NCBI RefSeq assembly: GCF_000972785.3
Contig: NZ_CP011253.3
Coordinates: forward strand, 434,001-498,000
Reading direction: 5' to 3'
Length of the DNA: 64,000 nt
From: Pandoraea oxalativorans
Lineage (GTDB): Bacteria; Pseudomonadota; Gammaproteobacteria; Burkholderiales; Burkholderiaceae
This document shows positions 49,626-57,285 of this stretch, piece after piece. Numbering within the stretch: the stretch's first letter is position 1; each line of letters starts with the position of its first letter. The notes under the pieces were generated by a model. The model worked only from the letters and a program-made list of their open reading frames with translations. It was not told where the DNA came from and ran no database searches. Position numbers and translations under genes: made by a program.

Positions 49626-49687
49626 AAGAACGTAAGCCTGATTGACGCTGTGCGCTTCGAGCGCGCTAGACAGTAGAGGTCGTTCTT
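49626..49687 (+). ncRNA. Candidate bridge/seek RNA structure of the IS110-type element
   Basis: In the right non-coding end, AAGAACG (49626-49632) pairs with CGTTCTT (49681-49687), enclosing an inner hairpin GCGC-TTCGA-GCGC and single-stranded arms. IS1111-group elements carry their guide RNA downstream of the transposase gene, so position and structure fit. Promoter, ends and guide loops are not determined. A 10-bp direct repeat AGACAGGTTG (49574-49583 and 49610-49619) lies just upstream. Confidence 0.4.
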
Positions 49688-49787
49688 GGCGAATTCCATC
49701 AGGGCGCGCAGGCTGGCCTGCAGACGCCGGATATAAGCCTGCAACCAAATTCTCGTCCAATGTCACAACGATATTACCTTGCAAGCC

Positions 49788-49801
49788 GGGCGGCGTTCAT
49801 A
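49788..49801. repeat. Right subterminal inverted repeat of the IS110-type element
   Basis: GGGCGGCGTTCATA, the exact reverse complement of 48379-48392. Confidence 0.85.
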
Positions 49802-49823
49802 TAAGGCGTCAAAATTACGACGC

Positions 49824-49858
49824 ATTACCGTCACGTGAGTGTCAAACGTCACGGTAAT
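49824..49858. repeat. Long inverted repeat next to the IS110-type element
   Basis: ATTACCGT (49824-49831) pairs with ACGGTAAT (49851-49858). After one C-C mismatch the stem continues with ACG/CGT around an 11-base loop. A second small palindrome, GCGTC-N8-GACGC, lies at 49806-49823. Together they make the sequence right of the element strongly foldable. It is followed by TTAAGGAG. Confidence 0.7.
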
Positions 49859-49874
49859 TAAGGAGAATTATGTT

Positions 49875-50114
49875 ATGATTCAAGAGTTTGCCCATATTTT
49901 AGTAGGGTTGCTCTTGAGCCATTTTGCCAGGATGCGGCCAGATAACAGGCGTGAAATCGCCGTCCTTATGCGACGGCAGGGTTCAAGACGTGGAACCGGA
50001 CGGCGGGGGCCGACCGAGACCCGCTCACCGTTTTGTCTGTCGAAATTCGGCGTAAACTTTCACAATACTATCTTGAGTCCTGGTGTAAGGTCTCGCGACC
50101 TTGGGGGTAATTGA
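49875..50114 (+). CDS. Doubtful small open frame (79 codons) upstream of the ferritin-like gene
   Basis: An ATG at 49875 lies behind AAGGAGAATT and a two-codon ATG frame (ATG TTA TGA at 49870). The predicted start MIQEFAHILVGLLLSHFARM is hydrophobic, then the sequence turns basic and low in structure. It stops one base before the next gene. The first 60 bases are AT-rich, unlike the rest of the window. I see no homology. It may be leader sequence or a remnant brought in with, or cut by, the adjacent insertion. Confidence 0.25.
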   Translation: MIQEFAHILVGLLLSHFARMRPDNRREIAVLMRRQGSRRGTGRRGPTETRSPFCLSKFGVNFHNTILSPGVRSRDLGGN

Positions 50115-50115
50115 A

Positions 50116-50994
50116 ATGACCGAAATGCTGTATCCCGAACTGTACAAGTCGCTGGAGGCAGTGCGTTGGAACATGGAGAAGGACATTCCGTGGGACAAAT
50201 TCGACGCCAGCCAGCTCACCGACGATCAGGCGCGCACCATCAAGATGAATGCCATCACGGAATGGGCGGCGCTGCCGGCTACCGAGATGTTCCTGCGCGA
50301 CAACCGTGACGACAGCGATTTCTCCGCTTTCATGAGCGTGTGGTTCTTCGAAGAGCAGAAGCACTCGCTGGTGCTCATGGAGTACCTGCGCCGCTTCCGC
50401 CCGGAACTCGTGCCGACGGAGGCCGAACTGCACGCTGTGCGTTTCCCGTTCGACCCGGCGCCGCCGCTCGAGACGCTTATGCTGCACTTCTGCGGCGAAA
50501 TCCGTTTGAACCACTGGTATCGCCGTGCAGCCGAATGGCACACCGAGCCGGTCATCAAGCACATCTACGAAGTCATTTCGCGCGACGAAGCGCGTCATGG
50601 CGGCGCTTACCTGCGCTACATGAAGAAGGCCATGACGACTTTCGGCGACAACGCCCGTGCTGCGTTCGCGAAGATCGGCGTGTTGATGGCTGCGGCGCGT
50701 CGCACGGAAAAGCCGCTGCACCCGACCAATCTGCACGTGAACAAGGAACTGTTCCCGAACGATACGGTGCAGTCGCGTCTGCCGGAGCCGGAATGGCTCG
50801 AACACTGGCTCGACGAGCAAATCAAGTTCGACGACAGCTGGGAAAAGAAGGTGGTCGAGCGCATTCTGCACAACATGTCGCTGCTGTTCGAGCGCACGTT
50901 CGCCACGGCGCAGGATCTGAACCGTTACCGCAAGGAAATCACGGTCCGCCTCGCGGCCGTGACCGCACCGGCACCGGTCGCGGCGTCTGCGTAA
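50116..50994 (+). CDS. Ferritin-like di-iron carboxylate protein
   Basis: The 292-residue, largely helical protein has two ExxH motifs typical of di-iron ferritin-like enzymes: Glu80/His83 in WFFEEQKHSL and Glu158/His161 in SRDEARHGGAY. Further candidate ligands are Glu49 and Glu128. Such domains include acyl desaturases, hydroxylases and N-oxygenases; the family here is not assigned a reaction. The start at 50116 is preceded by GGGGG at loose spacing. It ends in a strong terminator, so it is a single-gene unit. The IS110-type element lies about 310 bases upstream. Confidence 0.85.
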   Translation: MTEMLYPELYKSLEAVRWNMEKDIPWDKFDASQLTDDQARTIKMNAITEWAALPATEMFLRDNRDDSDFSAFMSVWFFEEQKHSLVLMEYLRRFRPELVPTEAELHAVRFPFDPAPPLETLMLHFCGEIRLNHWYRRAAEWHTEPVIKHIYEVISRDEARHGGAYLRYMKKAMTTFGDNARAAFAKIGVLMAAARRTEKPLHPTNLHVNKELFPNDTVQSRLPEPEWLEHWLDEQIKFDDSWEKKVVERILHNMSLLFERTFATAQDLNRYRKEITVRLAAVTAPAPVAASA

Positions 50995-51026
50995 TCAGCA
51001 CAGACGCACTTCGCGGTATCAGCAAG

Positions 51027-51049
51027 AAAGGGGCTTCGGCCCCTTTTTT
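51027..51049 (+). terminator. Intrinsic terminator of the ferritin-like gene
   Basis: AAAGGGGC and GCCCCTTT form an 8-bp stem with a UUCG tetraloop, followed by T residues. It lies 32 bases after the stop codon. Confidence 0.93.
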
Positions 51050-51198
51050 GTTTGGGGTGCCATCAGACGGTCATGCGTGTGTGCCGATCGCGATGCCGTA
51101 CGTGGTCACGACGTTTCGCGACGACGACCCTCGCGTAGCCGCTCGTGGGACAATAGCGGCCATCTTCGCGAATAGCGTGTCCACTTCGATCGAGCGTC

Positions 51199-51702
51199 AT
51201 GTCAACTCCCCAAGTCATTCCTCCGGCCGATTTCGAGGCCAAGATCCTCTCGCGCGACGCGCTTGCTGCGCTGGCGCCGACGCTGCCGCGCCCGCTGGTG
51301 TTTACCAACGGCGTGTTCGACATTCTGCATCGCGGTCATGTGACCTATCTGGCGCAAGCACGTGCGCTCGGCGGATGCCTGATCGTCGGCGTGAACACCG
51401 ACGCTTCGGTGCGCACCCTCGGTAAGGGCGACGATCGCCCGATCAATAACGAGAACGATCGCGCGGCCTTGCTCGCGGCATTGCAAAGCGTCGATTACGT
51501 GGTCACGTTCGGCGAAACGACGCCCGAAGCGCTGATCGCAGCGGTGCGCCCCGACATTCTGGTAAAGGGCGGCGACTACGACATGGACAAGTTGCCGGAG
51601 TCGACGCTGGTGCGCGGCTGGGGCGGCAAGGCCGTGGCCATTCCGTTCGAACATCAGCGCTCGACGACGTCGCTGCTCAAGAAAGTGCGAGCCCAATCGT
51701 GA
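51199..51702 (+). CDS. rfaE2: D-glycero-beta-D-manno-heptose 1-phosphate adenylyltransferase
   Basis: This is a 167-residue nucleotidyltransferase. FTNGVFDILHRGHVTYLAQA contains the HxGH motif (His44, His47), and EHQRSTTSLLKKVR carries the ISTTxxI/L-type signature. It is the stand-alone C-terminal half of E. coli HldE, making ADP-heptose for the LPS inner core. The kinase half must be separate. Its stop overlaps the GTG start of the asparaginase gene by four bases. Confidence 0.94.
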   Translation: MSTPQVIPPADFEAKILSRDALAALAPTLPRPLVFTNGVFDILHRGHVTYLAQARALGGCLIVGVNTDASVRTLGKGDDRPINNENDRAALLAALQSVDYVVTFGETTPEALIAAVRPDILVKGGDYDMDKLPESTLVRGWGGKAVAIPFEHQRSTTSLLKKVRAQS

Positions 51703-52706
51703 GTCTCGCCCCTCTCGTTGAAGTCACGCGCGGCGCCAACGGTATCGATACCGTCGAGTGCATCCATTACGGTTCGGTTGCTGTCGTCGATGCGCAAGGG
51801 CGCGTGCGGTATGCCGCAGGCGATCCGTCGTTCCTCACGTTCTCGCGCTCCACGCTCAAGCCGTTCCAGGCGCTGCCTTTCGTGGAAGGCGATGGCGTGG
51901 CGCACTTCGGTCTGACGCAACCCGAGCTGGCGCTGCTGTGCGCGAGCCATTCCGGCGAGTCGTTTCACGTCGACGGCGTGAAAAGCCTGTTGAGCAAAGC
52001 CGGGTGCGACGAATATCATTTGCAGTGCGGATGCCATGTGCCGACGTTCTATTCGGCCACAGGCAAGCGCGCACCGGCGGATCTGAAGCCGACGCCGTTG
52101 CACCACAACTGCTCGGGCAAACATGCGGGCTTCCTCGCGTACTGCGCGCAACACGGCTTGCCTCTCGACACCTATCTCGATCCTTCGCACCCATTGCAGC
52201 AGCGCATTCGCGCTCGTGTGGGCGACGTGGTCGGCGTTGCGGGCGAAGCACTTCCGCTGGGCATCGACGGTTGCTCCGCACCGAACTACGCGTTGCCGCT
52301 CGACAAGCTGGCGGCGGCCTACGCACGTCTTGCGGCGAGTGACGACGCGGCGCTATCGACTCTGTTCGACGCGATGACGCAGCAACCGGAGATGGTGTCG
52401 GGGACCGCACGCAACGACCTCGCCTTCATGCGCATGGCGCCCGGCGACTGGGTGGCGAAAATCGGCGCGGACGGTGTGCAGACCATCGGCGTTCGCTCCG
52501 CTGGCCTGGGCATCGCCATCAAGGTGGTCGACGGCAACATGCGTGCGCTTTACACCGCAGCGGTGGCGGTTCTCAAAGCACTGGGCCTCGTCGATGCACC
52601 GGAGGCTACCGGTCTTGCCCCGTGGGTATCGCCTGTCGTCAAGAACGCACGGGGTACGCAAACCGGCGTTGTGCGGGCTGTCGTTGACTTGAAGCCGGTG
52701 AGTTGA
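51699..52706 (+). CDS. Asparaginase (Rhizobium-type asparaginase II family)
   Basis: From GTG at 51699 the protein has 335 residues. The family motifs are FSRSTLKPFQALPF near residue 48, with the catalytic Ser and its Lys; HHNCSGKHAGFLAYC with Cys ligands; and PLGIDGCSAPNYALPL. The family resembles beta-lactamase/glutaminase folds, with a Zn-binding Cys/Lys site, and hydrolyses asparagine to aspartate. The start overlaps rfaE2 as GTGA, so translation should be coupled although the pathways differ. No signal peptide: cytoplasmic. Confidence 0.9.
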   Translation: MSLAPLVEVTRGANGIDTVECIHYGSVAVVDAQGRVRYAAGDPSFLTFSRSTLKPFQALPFVEGDGVAHFGLTQPELALLCASHSGESFHVDGVKSLLSKAGCDEYHLQCGCHVPTFYSATGKRAPADLKPTPLHHNCSGKHAGFLAYCAQHGLPLDTYLDPSHPLQQRIRARVGDVVGVAGEALPLGIDGCSAPNYALPLDKLAAAYARLAASDDAALSTLFDAMTQQPEMVSGTARNDLAFMRMAPGDWVAKIGADGVQTIGVRSAGLGIAIKVVDGNMRALYTAAVAVLKALGLVDAPEATGLAPWVSPVVKNARGTQTGVVRAVVDLKPVS

Positions 52707-52716
52707 CGCGTTGACG

Positions 52717-52786
52717 AACGGCGGAGGCGACGCGTCTGCCCGACATGCGCGGCGCTCGCCACTGCGCGACTCCCCTCCGCCGTTTT
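52717..52786. terminator. Probable terminator between convergent genes
   Basis: AACGGCGGAGG (52717-52727) pairs perfectly with CCTCCGCCGTT (52774-52784), followed by TT. The 46-base loop is long and has its own GC-rich structure. It lies after the asparaginase stop and before the 3' end of the broken SPOR gene. Confidence 0.65.
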
Positions 52787-52817
52787 CCGCGAGAGACGGT
52801 AGACTCGCGCACGCCTG

Positions 52818-53005
52818 CTAATGCGCCCCGGCGGGCGGACTTCCTGCCGGTGACGGGCATGCTTTTACCAGTTGTGCCGACCATTGCTGCGTGACGACGC
52901 CACGCACCTGCGTTGCCGCGTTCGCATTGATACCGGCAATGCGATAGATGATCCGGCTCTTGGCATTTGGCCTCTCGCTCAACTGAGGCGTCAGGCCTTT
53001 CTTTT
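52818..53005 (-). pseudogene. 3' fragment of an SPOR-domain protein gene split by ISL3 copy 2
   Basis: Read on the minus strand from the element, this stretch codes for QKKGLTPQLSERPNAKSRII and on to a stop at 52818 (about 60 residues). It continues exactly in the frame of the 5' fragment at 54313-54966 once the element and one 8-base duplication are removed. It contains the last strand of the SPOR domain and a tail ending in a Cys-Pro stretch. It has no start of its own and is presumably not expressed. Confidence 0.9.
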
Positions 53006-54312
53006 GGTTCATTGAGCATTACCGGGGAAGGCGGCGCGGATTTTGAGGAAGAAGTATTCCTGGTCTCGGTAGCCGTAGGCGCGCCGCTTAATGACCTTGA
53101 TAGTGTTGTTAATGCCCTCAACGATGCTGGTGTTTAGACGATGTCGGCATCTGGCCAGGATGCCATGCAGATAGCCTTTCAGACGCTGAGCGAAGGTGTT
53201 CAAGGGGGCTATTCCGCTTTGCTCGGCCTGCTCGCACCAGTGGTGCCAGGCTTGTTTTGCCCAGGCAGGTCTTCGGTAGAACCAGAGCCGCTTGAGTTCG
53301 TCCCTCAGGACATAGACCGTCAGCAGCGGCTGGTTGGCTTGCAGCAATTCGTCGAGCCGGACGGCCTGCTGCCGGTCTAGCTTGTCGCGGTTGCGCAATA
53401 ACAGCCAGCGGCTCGATTTGATGACCCGGCGCGCGGGACGGTCCTGGCGCAGTTGGTTGGCCTGATCCACGCGCACCCGATCAATGACCTCTCGTCCGTA
53501 CTTGGCCACGACATGGAACAAGTCATAGACGATCTCCGCCCGTGGGCAGTGGGCCTGGATTTCTAACTCGTAGGCCGTAGTCATGTCGATGGCTACGGCC
53601 TTGATGCGTTGGGCGACCCCACGCGGCAATTGCTCGAAGAACGCCCGAGCCGTCTCGCGTGAGCGTCCTGGGCCGATCCACAGCACCTGCCTGCTGATCG
53701 GATCGACGACTACCGTCGCGTACCGATGCCCTTTATGCAGGGCGAACTCGTCCATCGCTAAATACTCGATCCTGGACCAATCCGGTTCGCGCACTGACGC
53801 TCGGAGCCGGGCCTTGTCCAGCGTCTTGACGGTATGCCAACCCAGCTCGAAGAACCTCGCCACCGCCTGCACGTTGCTCGATTGCAGCAATTGGCTGCAG
53901 GCCGCCGCAAGCCGATCCGTCACCCGCTGGTAGCGACCCAGCCAAGTAAGCCGCTCCAGGCGCGGGCCACCGCATTGCTCACACAACAAGCGCCGGCGTG
54001 GAACATGAAGAACAACCCGGTACTCAAATAACGGCAGATCTCGCACCCGGCGCACCGTGGTCTCATGGACCTGGCGACATCGTGCGCCGCACTGCTCGCA
54101 CAGCATCACCTTGGCGGTTGGCTTCAAATAGATCGACAGCGTGCGCCCTGTGCCCTCGGGCCACTCCACGCGTTCGACGGCATAGCCCTGCCAGCCTCCC
54201 AGCGACTCCAGCAGCTTGCGATCCAGCATCTCCACGCACTCCTGATGGCAAATTCCTGCCATCAAGAGTACGAAAACTTGTCAAATCCCTCCACGCTATT
54301 GCGCGATGAACC
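53006..54312 (-). mobile_element. ISL3-family insertion sequence, copy 2 (1307 bp)
   Basis: It has the same length, ends and gene as copy 1 but lies inverted. It is flanked by the 8-bp duplication TTTCTTTT at 52998-53005 and 54313-54320. The different duplication from copy 1 shows an independent insertion event. It interrupts an SPOR-domain gene downstream of coaX. Confidence 0.95.
53009..54229 (-). CDS. ISL3-family transposase (copy 2)
   Basis: The 406-residue transposase has the same translation as the copy at 40722-41942, with the same zinc-finger-like CxxC pairs, DDE domain (YLAMDEFALHKG, VAIDMTTAYELEI) and C-terminal SIVEGINNTIKVIKRRAYG. The start is taken at the MLDRKLLESLGG methionine with AGGAG upstream. 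It is transcribed in the same direction as birA-coaX, so read-through from coaX could enter the element. Confidence 0.95.
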   Translation of the reverse strand: MLDRKLLESLGGWQGYAVERVEWPEGTGRTLSIYLKPTAKVMLCEQCGARCRQVHETTVRRVRDLPLFEYRVVLHVPRRRLLCEQCGGPRLERLTWLGRYQRVTDRLAAACSQLLQSSNVQAVARFFELGWHTVKTLDKARLRASVREPDWSRIEYLAMDEFALHKGHRYATVVVDPISRQVLWIGPGRSRETARAFFEQLPRGVAQRIKAVAIDMTTAYELEIQAHCPRAEIVYDLFHVVAKYGREVIDRVRVDQANQLRQDRPARRVIKSSRWLLLRNRDKLDRQQAVRLDELLQANQPLLTVYVLRDELKRLWFYRRPAWAKQAWHHWCEQAEQSGIAPLNTFAQRLKGYLHGILARCRHRLNTSIVEGINNTIKVIKRRAYGYRDQEYFFLKIRAAFPGNAQ

Positions 54313-54966
54313 TTTCTTTTGCGCGACCGCCATCAGACGCGTCGCGCGATCCTTGTCGTTGAACAGCCCAAGCGAGACGACGATATTCGAGCCCTCGTCG
54401 TTGAGCAGGAAGTATTCGGTCACGCCCGCCGAGCGCAATTGCGCCACCTGTTTATCCGCCGCGGCCTTGTTCGGCACCGGGTCGAGATGCACCCAGTAGC
54501 GTTTGTCGACGGCGACCGACTGGATGTCGCCCTGACCTGCGGGCAGTGCGGCGAGCAGCAGGCCGCGCGCCTGTTGTGCGTCATTTGCGGCAAACGGGCC
54601 GATATCGAGGCAGGTCGACGCTGCTGCGGCGGCCACCGCCTGAGCCGCGCTGGCATCGCTCGCGACAGCGCTTGGCGTCGCGGGAGCCACCGCCTGCGTC
54701 GCTGCCGTTGCGGCTGCCGATGACGCGGCACTTGCGCTTGCGTTGTCCGGCGCTTGTGCCGACACCGACGACGCGCGTACCGGCATCCCGCCACTAATGT
54801 CCGCGCCCGTCAGCCGGATGTGTGTGGGGTCGAGTTGCGTCTTGACGCGGGCCGGTTCGCGGCCGGTTTCCGGCAGCACGTCACGCCATTTCAGCCAGCC
54901 CAGTTGCACGGCCGCAAGTGCCGCGTTTGCCGCGAGAAACATGACGAGCAACAACGCGCGCAACAT
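54313..54966 (-). pseudogene. 5' fragment of an SPOR-domain protein gene split by ISL3 copy 2
   Basis: It starts MLRALLLVMFLAANAALAAV (a signal anchor) at 54966, two bases after the coaX stop. An Ala-rich linker follows, then most of a SPOR-like domain (STCLDIGPFAANDAQQARGL, RYWVHLDPVPNKAAADKQV, SAGVTEYFLLNDEGSNIVVS). The element enters after ATRLMAVAQKK. The frame runs 51 bases into the IS and stops at 54262, giving a 234-residue chimera instead of 277. Loss of the end of the SPOR fold probably abolishes peptidoglycan binding. Confidence 0.92.
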
Positions 54967-54967
54967 C

Positions 54968-56083
54968 TCAGACGCCTCCTCGTGCTTGTCCGGCAGCGCG
55001 TGAAGCCTCTGCCGGGGTAGGGATCTCGGTGGTTTTTGCCGCCGACGATTTAGCCGCGTGTAACGCGACTTCATAGAGTCCTGCCGGCACAAGCTGATCG
55101 TGCTCGGTAAAGGGCAATGCAAGCGTTTGTGCGAGTGCGTGACGCGCACCGCCGGAAAGCACACAGCGCACGGGTGCGCCGAGCTGTGCTTCGAGCTGTG
55201 CGTAGCTGCGTTCGACGAGACCCGCCTGTGCGGCAGCACATCCGCGAAGAATGGCATCGGTCGTGCTGCGTGCGAATGCCTGACCACCCGAAGACATCGT
55301 GGCGTCGAGCGTCGGCAACTGTGCGGTGCCCTGCGCAAGCGATTGCAGCATCAGGGCGGGGCCCGGGGCGATCAGCCCGCCGAGATAGTCGCCGTCGCCG
55401 CGCAACGCTTCGACAGTCGTGGCGGTACCCAGTGTCACGATCAGGAGGTGTTCGCCCGGCCATGCGGCATGCGCGCCGATCAGGCTGGCCCAGCGGTCGC
55501 TGCCGAGCTGCGAAGGCGTGTGATAGCCGTTGCGCACGCCCGCCCGTGCGTCGCTCGCACGCAGCACCTGAAGCCAGTCGGACGACGCCATGCCCCACAG
55601 CGTCTGCAACGTCATGCGCACGGCTTGTTCGGCGGCTTCACCCGCCACATTGGTGAGCCAGACCCCGGCGGGGGCCGGGCAGATGAATCCGTCCTGTTGC
55701 CCGCCCTGCCCGATGGCGAGCGGCGCTGCGTTGGGTGCGAAGTGTCGACCGCCGGTTTGGCTCCCCCCGCCCTCGGCATCTGATAACCCGGAAGTATCCG
55801 CCGTCAGTGCCGACCAGCCTGCGCGAATTTGTGTCGCCAGTGTGCGCCACTCGGCGTGATCGACCGCGCCGCTGGCGAGGAAAGACGGCGAGGCGGCGCG
55901 CCAGTGTGCCGGTCGCACAGCCGGTGCCAATGCCCACTTGATGCGGCTGTTCCCGGCATCGACCAATAGCCATGGGGCGGCACCGTCATTGACGTTGCCG
56001 TTCGATGCCGCAGGCATGCCGTCCGTGCCCTGCATGCTTGCGGATCTCGGTGAGGCTGACGACGCTTTACGGGGTGCGGACAT
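54968..56083 (-). CDS. coaX: Type III pantothenate kinase
   Basis: This is a 371-residue ASKHA-fold kinase for the first step of CoA synthesis. Motifs are LLVDAGNSRIKWAL (phosphate-1), NGYHTPSQLGSDRWASLIGA (with the catalytic Asp in GSDRW), IVTLGTATTVEA (phosphate-2) and LSGGARHAL. The ATG at 56083 overlaps the birA stop as TGATG, so the two are coupled. An internal insert at about 105-135, rich in Gly/Pro, makes it longer than usual. It is followed directly by the broken SPOR gene. Confidence 0.94.
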   Translation of the reverse strand: MSAPRKASSASPRSASMQGTDGMPAASNGNVNDGAAPWLLVDAGNSRIKWALAPAVRPAHWRAASPSFLASGAVDHAEWRTLATQIRAGWSALTADTSGLSDAEGGGSQTGGRHFAPNAAPLAIGQGGQQDGFICPAPAGVWLTNVAGEAAEQAVRMTLQTLWGMASSDWLQVLRASDARAGVRNGYHTPSQLGSDRWASLIGAHAAWPGEHLLIVTLGTATTVEALRGDGDYLGGLIAPGPALMLQSLAQGTAQLPTLDATMSSGGQAFARSTTDAILRGCAAAQAGLVERSYAQLEAQLGAPVRCVLSGGARHALAQTLALPFTEHDQLVPAGLYEVALHAAKSSAAKTTEIPTPAEASRAAGQARGGV

Positions 56084-57099
56084 CAGCGGCCTCCCTGCGT
56101 TCCGGGAAGCGCCGCTGCGGTAGACGTATCGAGCAACCGCACCGAGACTTCGCCGCTGGCGATGGTGCGCTCACCTTCGGTCGTCGCGACACGCAGGCAG
56201 CCCTGCGAATCGACGCCGAGTGCAACGCCGTGCAACACGTCGCGTCCATGTTCGATCACACGAATCGACGACCCGCCGTAGGCATGCATCGCTTCCCAGT
56301 CTTCGCGGAACGCGTCGAAGCGTTGCGCGTCGAAACGCGCGAGCATGGACGCAAGTCGCTGAATCAGGGCGACGAGGACCGACGACATATCCGGATCCGG
56401 GAGGACCGATTCGAGCGCAGCGGGCGGCGTGGCAGGGACCGCTGGCGGGGCGGTGCCGTGCGCAGCCGTCGTTGCGCTGTGAACCGCCGCGCTGTCGATG
56501 CGCGTCGCCACATCGCCCGCATGACGAAGATTGACGCCAATGCCGATGACGACGCCGATACGTCCCGGCCCCGCCGGGACCGTCTCGATCAGAATGCCCG
56601 CGAGCTTGCCGCCGCGCAGCAGGACGTCGTTGGGCCATTTGAGGCCGAGCGCCTGTGGGGCGGATACCGGCAGATCCGACAATCCCTCCACCACGGCGAC
56701 GCCCGTCGCCAGCGACAATCCGGCCAGTTGTGCCGGACCACCGGACATCACGTAAGCCAGAGAGAACGTCAGGCTGTCGCCCGGCAAGCTCTGCCATGCG
56801 CGCCCGCGTTGGCCGCGACCGGCGCTCTGATGCATGGCGGCGCGCACGACCGGCGCACACGATGGGTCTTCACGAAGGCGCGCGAGCAAGTCGAGATTGG
56901 TGGAGCCCGTGGTGTCGACGACTTCGATCTGCCAGTCGCGGCAAACCGCTGCCAGACGCGAGCGAATGCGCTCACCGTCGAGCCGACGCGTGGCGGTGCC
57001 GTGAGCGGACGTTGCACCCGCGCCAGAGCGGCTTTCCGGCGAACCGGCGGCCGTGGCGTCGAGCGGAGCGTTGGACGAAGAAGGTGCGGCGTTATTCAT
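56083..57099 (-). CDS. birA: Biotin--[acetyl-CoA-carboxylase] ligase (no DNA-binding domain)
   Basis: From MNNAAPSSSN the protein has 338 residues. The biotinyl-AMP loop is SAGRGQRGRAWQSLPGDSL and the biotin-binding lysine region is LGLKWPNDVLLRGGKLAGIL. The N-terminus (60 residues, Ala/Ser/Thr-rich) shows no helix-turn-helix, so this ligase cannot be a BirA-type repressor of the bio genes. It should biotinylate LiuD (Lys638) as well as acetyl-CoA carboxylase. A Pro/Ala-rich insert separates the catalytic and C-terminal domains. Confidence 0.94.
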   Translation of the reverse strand: MNNAAPSSSNAPLDATAAGSPESRSGAGATSAHGTATRRLDGERIRSRLAAVCRDWQIEVVDTTGSTNLDLLARLREDPSCAPVVRAAMHQSAGRGQRGRAWQSLPGDSLTFSLAYVMSGGPAQLAGLSLATGVAVVEGLSDLPVSAPQALGLKWPNDVLLRGGKLAGILIETVPAGPGRIGVVIGIGVNLRHAGDVATRIDSAAVHSATTAAHGTAPPAVPATPPAALESVLPDPDMSSVLVALIQRLASMLARFDAQRFDAFREDWEAMHAYGGSSIRVIEHGRDVLHGVALGVDSQGCLRVATTEGERTIASGEVSVRLLDTSTAAALPGTQGGR

Positions 57100-57285
57100 G
57101 GCTGCTATTGTAGCGGCGAGGTCGGCGCCGCGCCGGGCTGTTCTGCGTGGAAGGCCGTATTTCGGCATCATCCGAGGCGCGCATCGGACAATTCCGGCAG
57201 GTTTTCAGTCGCCACCGGGTTGCCATCATATGGCCGCGCCTGTACCGTACAATGACCGCGTTTTGCCGCGCATTTTGCTGGATCC

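Larger units (their letters stand above)
48372..49804 (+). mobile_element. IS110-family element, IS1111-like group (ends approximate)
   Basis: The element contains one DEDD transposase gene with about 150 non-coding bases on the left and about 260 on the right. TATGAACGCCGCCC at 48379-48392 recurs inverted at 49788-49801. Subterminal inverted repeats of this kind, rather than terminal ones, define the IS1111 group, where they lie about 7 bases from the left end and 3 from the right. The outer ends given here are set from that rule and are not certain. There is no target duplication, as expected. Confidence 0.75.

Noticed and set aside
40639..54312. A composite transposon bounded by the two ISL3 copies
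   Set aside because: Each copy has its own distinct 8-bp duplication; a composite unit would share one duplication at its outer ends only.
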